Below are positions 61,626-64,000 of a stretch of 64,000 nucleotides of DNA, in pieces (the stretch's first letter is position 1; the number at the start of each line of letters is the position of its first letter). The translations under genes and the position numbers were made by a program. The DNA lies in the NCBI GenBank assembly GCA_032622095.1, contig CP136064.1:50472073-50536072 (forward strand), given 5' to 3'. Source of the DNA: Siphonodentalium dalli. Lineage: Eukaryota > Mollusca > Scaphopoda > Gadilida > Siphonodentaliidae. The notes under the pieces were generated by a model. It searched no databases and was not told the DNA's origin. It saw only the letters and a program-made list of their open reading frames with translations.

Positions 61626-63240
61626 GAAGAGTGCTGTGTTCGCGCTGGACCGAAAAATAATTTAGCCAAAATTTTAGCCAAATGAAAATTTTATTAGCCG
61701 AATGAAAAAAACTTTAGCCAAATGTTTTTTGGCCAAATTAAATCCTCATTTTTTGGCGGTTCACAATTAATGACTAAAATATTTGCTTTAAACTTTTGTT
61801 TTGTTACTCAGTATAAAAACATAATTAAAACAACACAAAAACAACTTTAAAAACAATATTATACGAACATATGTATGCATTGTATCACACAGGCAGATCA
61901 ATTCATAAAACATTAATATAGAATACGGCGGGATTTCACATCGGACCATACGCAAAAAGCCCGCATAAATCCGCTAAGCTAATTGTAACAAGCGAATTTA
62001 TTGTCGGCAGTTTCGGCAGTCTGAGGGTTAATTAATCCCGAATTAAACGGAACTACTTTACGATAGTCCGATAGGACTATGTTTACTCTATGCATGTTCT
62101 CTGAACAAATAGTGTGAATATTCCAGATAGAACTCTTTTTATCAGACGTTGTGTAACACCTTAAAACATTGGGCAGTTATAGCGCAAACCGAAATGTGTT
62201 GTCTTGCAAGATATCCCACCGCTTTAGCTAAATTTACCTTCCTACAATATCCAGAGAGGATCATATATTATATACCCACGGTTTTAATTATAGAATATAA
62301 AATATATTGGTTTCGCGAATGACCAACTCAGAATTCCGTTAAAATAACAATAACAACCAGCACATATAACGAACCGTTTTACTGGACTTGGCCTACTGGT
62401 CGCGTAGTTCCGACTTTTAAATAAACGGAATGTCCAACTCTATAAATAAAAGCCCCACAAGAATTCAGTCGCCCTGTCCACCATCAAACTCTCTGCAGCT
62501 AGATACACCACCGGTGGCGTAATAACTCTATATGTCGTTGACACTCGTTGATGAGAAGCCAGTTTATTAAACGGGATGCAGATTACGCAACCATTGATTA
62601 AGAACTGATCTTTTGTAATGAACAAAGCATTTGGGTATTTTATCTTACAGACTTCTTAATCAATTACATAACCAGTATACAGCTTATGCGTTTTGACGAT
62701 TAGGCTGGTTAAATGTTAGAGCTTACCTTTTGTCGTCTCGTGAAGTTTGATTACGTGCTGTTTCAACGTTGTGCAGCCAGCCACGAAAAGGTTTTAAAAA
62801 CACACCTTAAAACAACAACGCTATCAGGAGGTAGTCACCTATTCATTGTGCTCACTGGTAACAACTCTCTTCAAAGCATACATGTTTAGTATTGTTTACA
62901 TAGTCGGTGTCATCGACGGCGTATAAACATAAGTACGAAATACTGTCGTCACCTAACTTCGATCTATTCAGCGTTTTTATTAATTAGCTTTACGACTCTA
63001 TGCTTTCCGTCTCCATTTGGGGTCAAAAAAAGTTTAGCCAAAAGTTTAGCCAAATGAAATTTTGATTAGCCAAATTCGAAAAAGGTTAGCCATTGGCTAA
63101 TTTGGCTACAGACAGCGCGAACACTGGAAGAGTGGGATAAGATGATCCAACAATTAGGTGTGGTGGGTGTATGAAATGGTACCACTGTTCGTGTTTCTTT
63201 GAAGAAGAAGCCTTGTATACGACAGTAAGACAGGAATCAG
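61580..63240 (+). pseudogene. PHD-like zinc-finger remnant split by the hAT-like element
   Basis: Left of the insertion the plus strand reads KRIKC-stop-LCGEE (ending 61633). Right of it, in a shifted frame, it reads CGGCMKWYHCSCFFEEEALY (63159-63218). Together this is the C-x-x-C ... C-x-x-C-x-x-W-Y-H-x-x-C layout of the small PHD-type finger found at the C-terminus of several DDE transposases. The stop codon, the frame difference and the insertion mean it is dead. Identification is by spacing only. Confidence 0.4.
61634..63126. mobile_element. hAT-like non-autonomous element, 1493 bp
   Basis: A perfect 8-bp target duplication gaagagtg lies at 61626-61633 and 63127-63134. The 14-bp terminal inverted repeats CTGTGTTCGCGCTG and CAGTGTTCGCGCTG (13/14) follow. 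Subterminal tttagccaaatgaaa words are repeated near both ends, as expected for hAT transposase binding. The interior is AT-rich with no transposase; it holds the inverted copy of a segment also at ~38640-38740. Confidence 0.88.
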
Positions 63241-63329
63241 ATTCTGAGGTGTTCACCATAGCTGCCTGGACGACTAATTTTACCGAGAGCGCCATCGTGG
63301 AAATTCAGTATAGATGCCTGACTGACCTG

Positions 63330-63640
63330 GTACTTCAGTTTAAGGTCCGTCTTATTATTACGCACCCAACTTATTTTACACTCCTATCCTGGGACTTCAG
63401 TTCAAGGTAAGTGTCAATCAATGTAATCATGTATTTATCTGCTGCTGCACCAATTTATATTTATGGATACCTGGTTCTTCTGAGGGCCTCATTTGTCACG
63501 CATCTAACTGATTTTATAGTTCAATCCTGGGACTGCAGTATTTTGTGTTTGACTTATCACACATCTAACGACTTGAATTGTTCCTTCTCGAACTTGACAA
63601 ATAATTAACCATTTTACGGAAATCTGATAATATATTTATC
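63330..63640. repeat. Degenerate tandem words ending in cctgggactncag
   Basis: The block atcctgggacttcagttcaag (63387-63407) recurs as ggtacttcagtttaag (63329-63344) and caatcctgggactgcag (~63523-63539), with intervening cacgcatctaac/cacatctaac words. Confidence 0.5.
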
Positions 63641-64000
63641 AGTATATCTGGACAACACAGAAAGGGGCATAACTCTATCAAAACAATACTGGACCATGAC
63701 AATATTCAGTTTTTGTCTGTGTCTTCAAATGTTAACCACAGTGTCATACTCAAGACTTCACCCCGACAACTCACTTTTTTTTTAAAGGGACATGCTAGTA
63801 TCTCCATAAAAAATCAATGGATCGCGACCAAATTTGAACAGGATTTGCACAATATCAAATGTCAAAATACTATTGTTGAAACTAGACAACCTGGACACAC
63901 ACACACATGGTGACTATAATAGTCCTCCAAAAGTGTTCGGGAAACAATTATGGTAGATTCAGTAATGAATATGTTCATGAATGCATTTCAGTATGACTTT
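63641..64000. other. No recognised feature
   Basis: AT-rich end of the window; an ORF at 63713-63913 has no motif. Confidence 0.3.

Overview
The window reads as eukaryotic nuclear DNA from a repeat-rich invertebrate, most likely a marine lophotrochozoan such as a bivalve. That is inferred from the mixture of Polinton, DIRS, PHD-type LINE and minisatellite-bearing Helitron-like elements; no host gene fixes the species. Most of the sequence is AT-rich (43.4-45.6 kb is GC-rich). I see no rRNA, functional tRNA gene, CRISPR array or convincing multi-exon host gene. Almost everything recognisable is mobile DNA, mostly broken.

Layout. 0-2.7 kb: a Polinton/Maverick remnant on the minus strand with an intact packaging ATPase, a 224-codon ORF of unknown function, a small basic ORF running off the edge, and a truncated protein-primed DNA polymerase B (PolB). 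3.25-6.24 kb: a PHD-finger LINE ending at a perfect 92-bp palindrome. 6.4-13.4 kb: diverged repeats, a 1.2-kb element with 23-bp terminal inverted repeats (TIRs), and a ~180-bp satellite. 13.4-17.9 kb: MITEs. 17.9-20.1 kb: a LINE 3' region split by a Helitron-like insertion. 21.2-21.6 kb: a 23-bp tandem array. 22.16-28.88 kb: a 6.7-kb foldback structure. 29-31.2 kb: nested TTAA MITEs. 31.2-34 kb: no recognised feature. 34.3-35.1 kb: an intact 284-codon retroelement-like ORF. 36.4-38.1 kb: an identical tandem duplication of a Polinton-type protease pseudogene. 39.6-41.5 kb: MITEs in a satellite. 43.4-45.2 kb: a DIRS-type retrotransposon fragment. 45.7-46.8 kb: a PHD/coiled-coil LINE ORF1. 50.8-54.6 kb: a second Polinton copy, same orientation and gene order as the first, whose PolB carries a 24-bp minisatellite of ~34 units. 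54.9-55.2 kb: an integrase fragment. 55.3-56.6 kb: a second foldback element. 57.8 kb: a tRNA-derived SINE. 61.63-63.13 kb: a 1.5-kb hAT-like element with a perfect 8-bp target duplication.

Two TTAA-flanked MITE families recur. Family A (~500 bp, ends TTAAAGG...CCTTTAA) has five complete copies plus truncated ones in both orientations. Family B (ends TTAACCCTT...) often carries a ~75-bp internal hairpin. Both use TTAA targets, as piggyBac elements do, and they nest in each other and in satellites.

The most interesting material is the pair of Polintons: the shared uncharacterised ORF between PolB and the ATPase, the expansion of PolB's own codons into a minisatellite, and the duplicated protease with an Arg where the catalytic His is expected. 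The large foldbacks could give long double-stranded RNA if transcribed. All functional statements are by motif recognition by eye; no database search was run.
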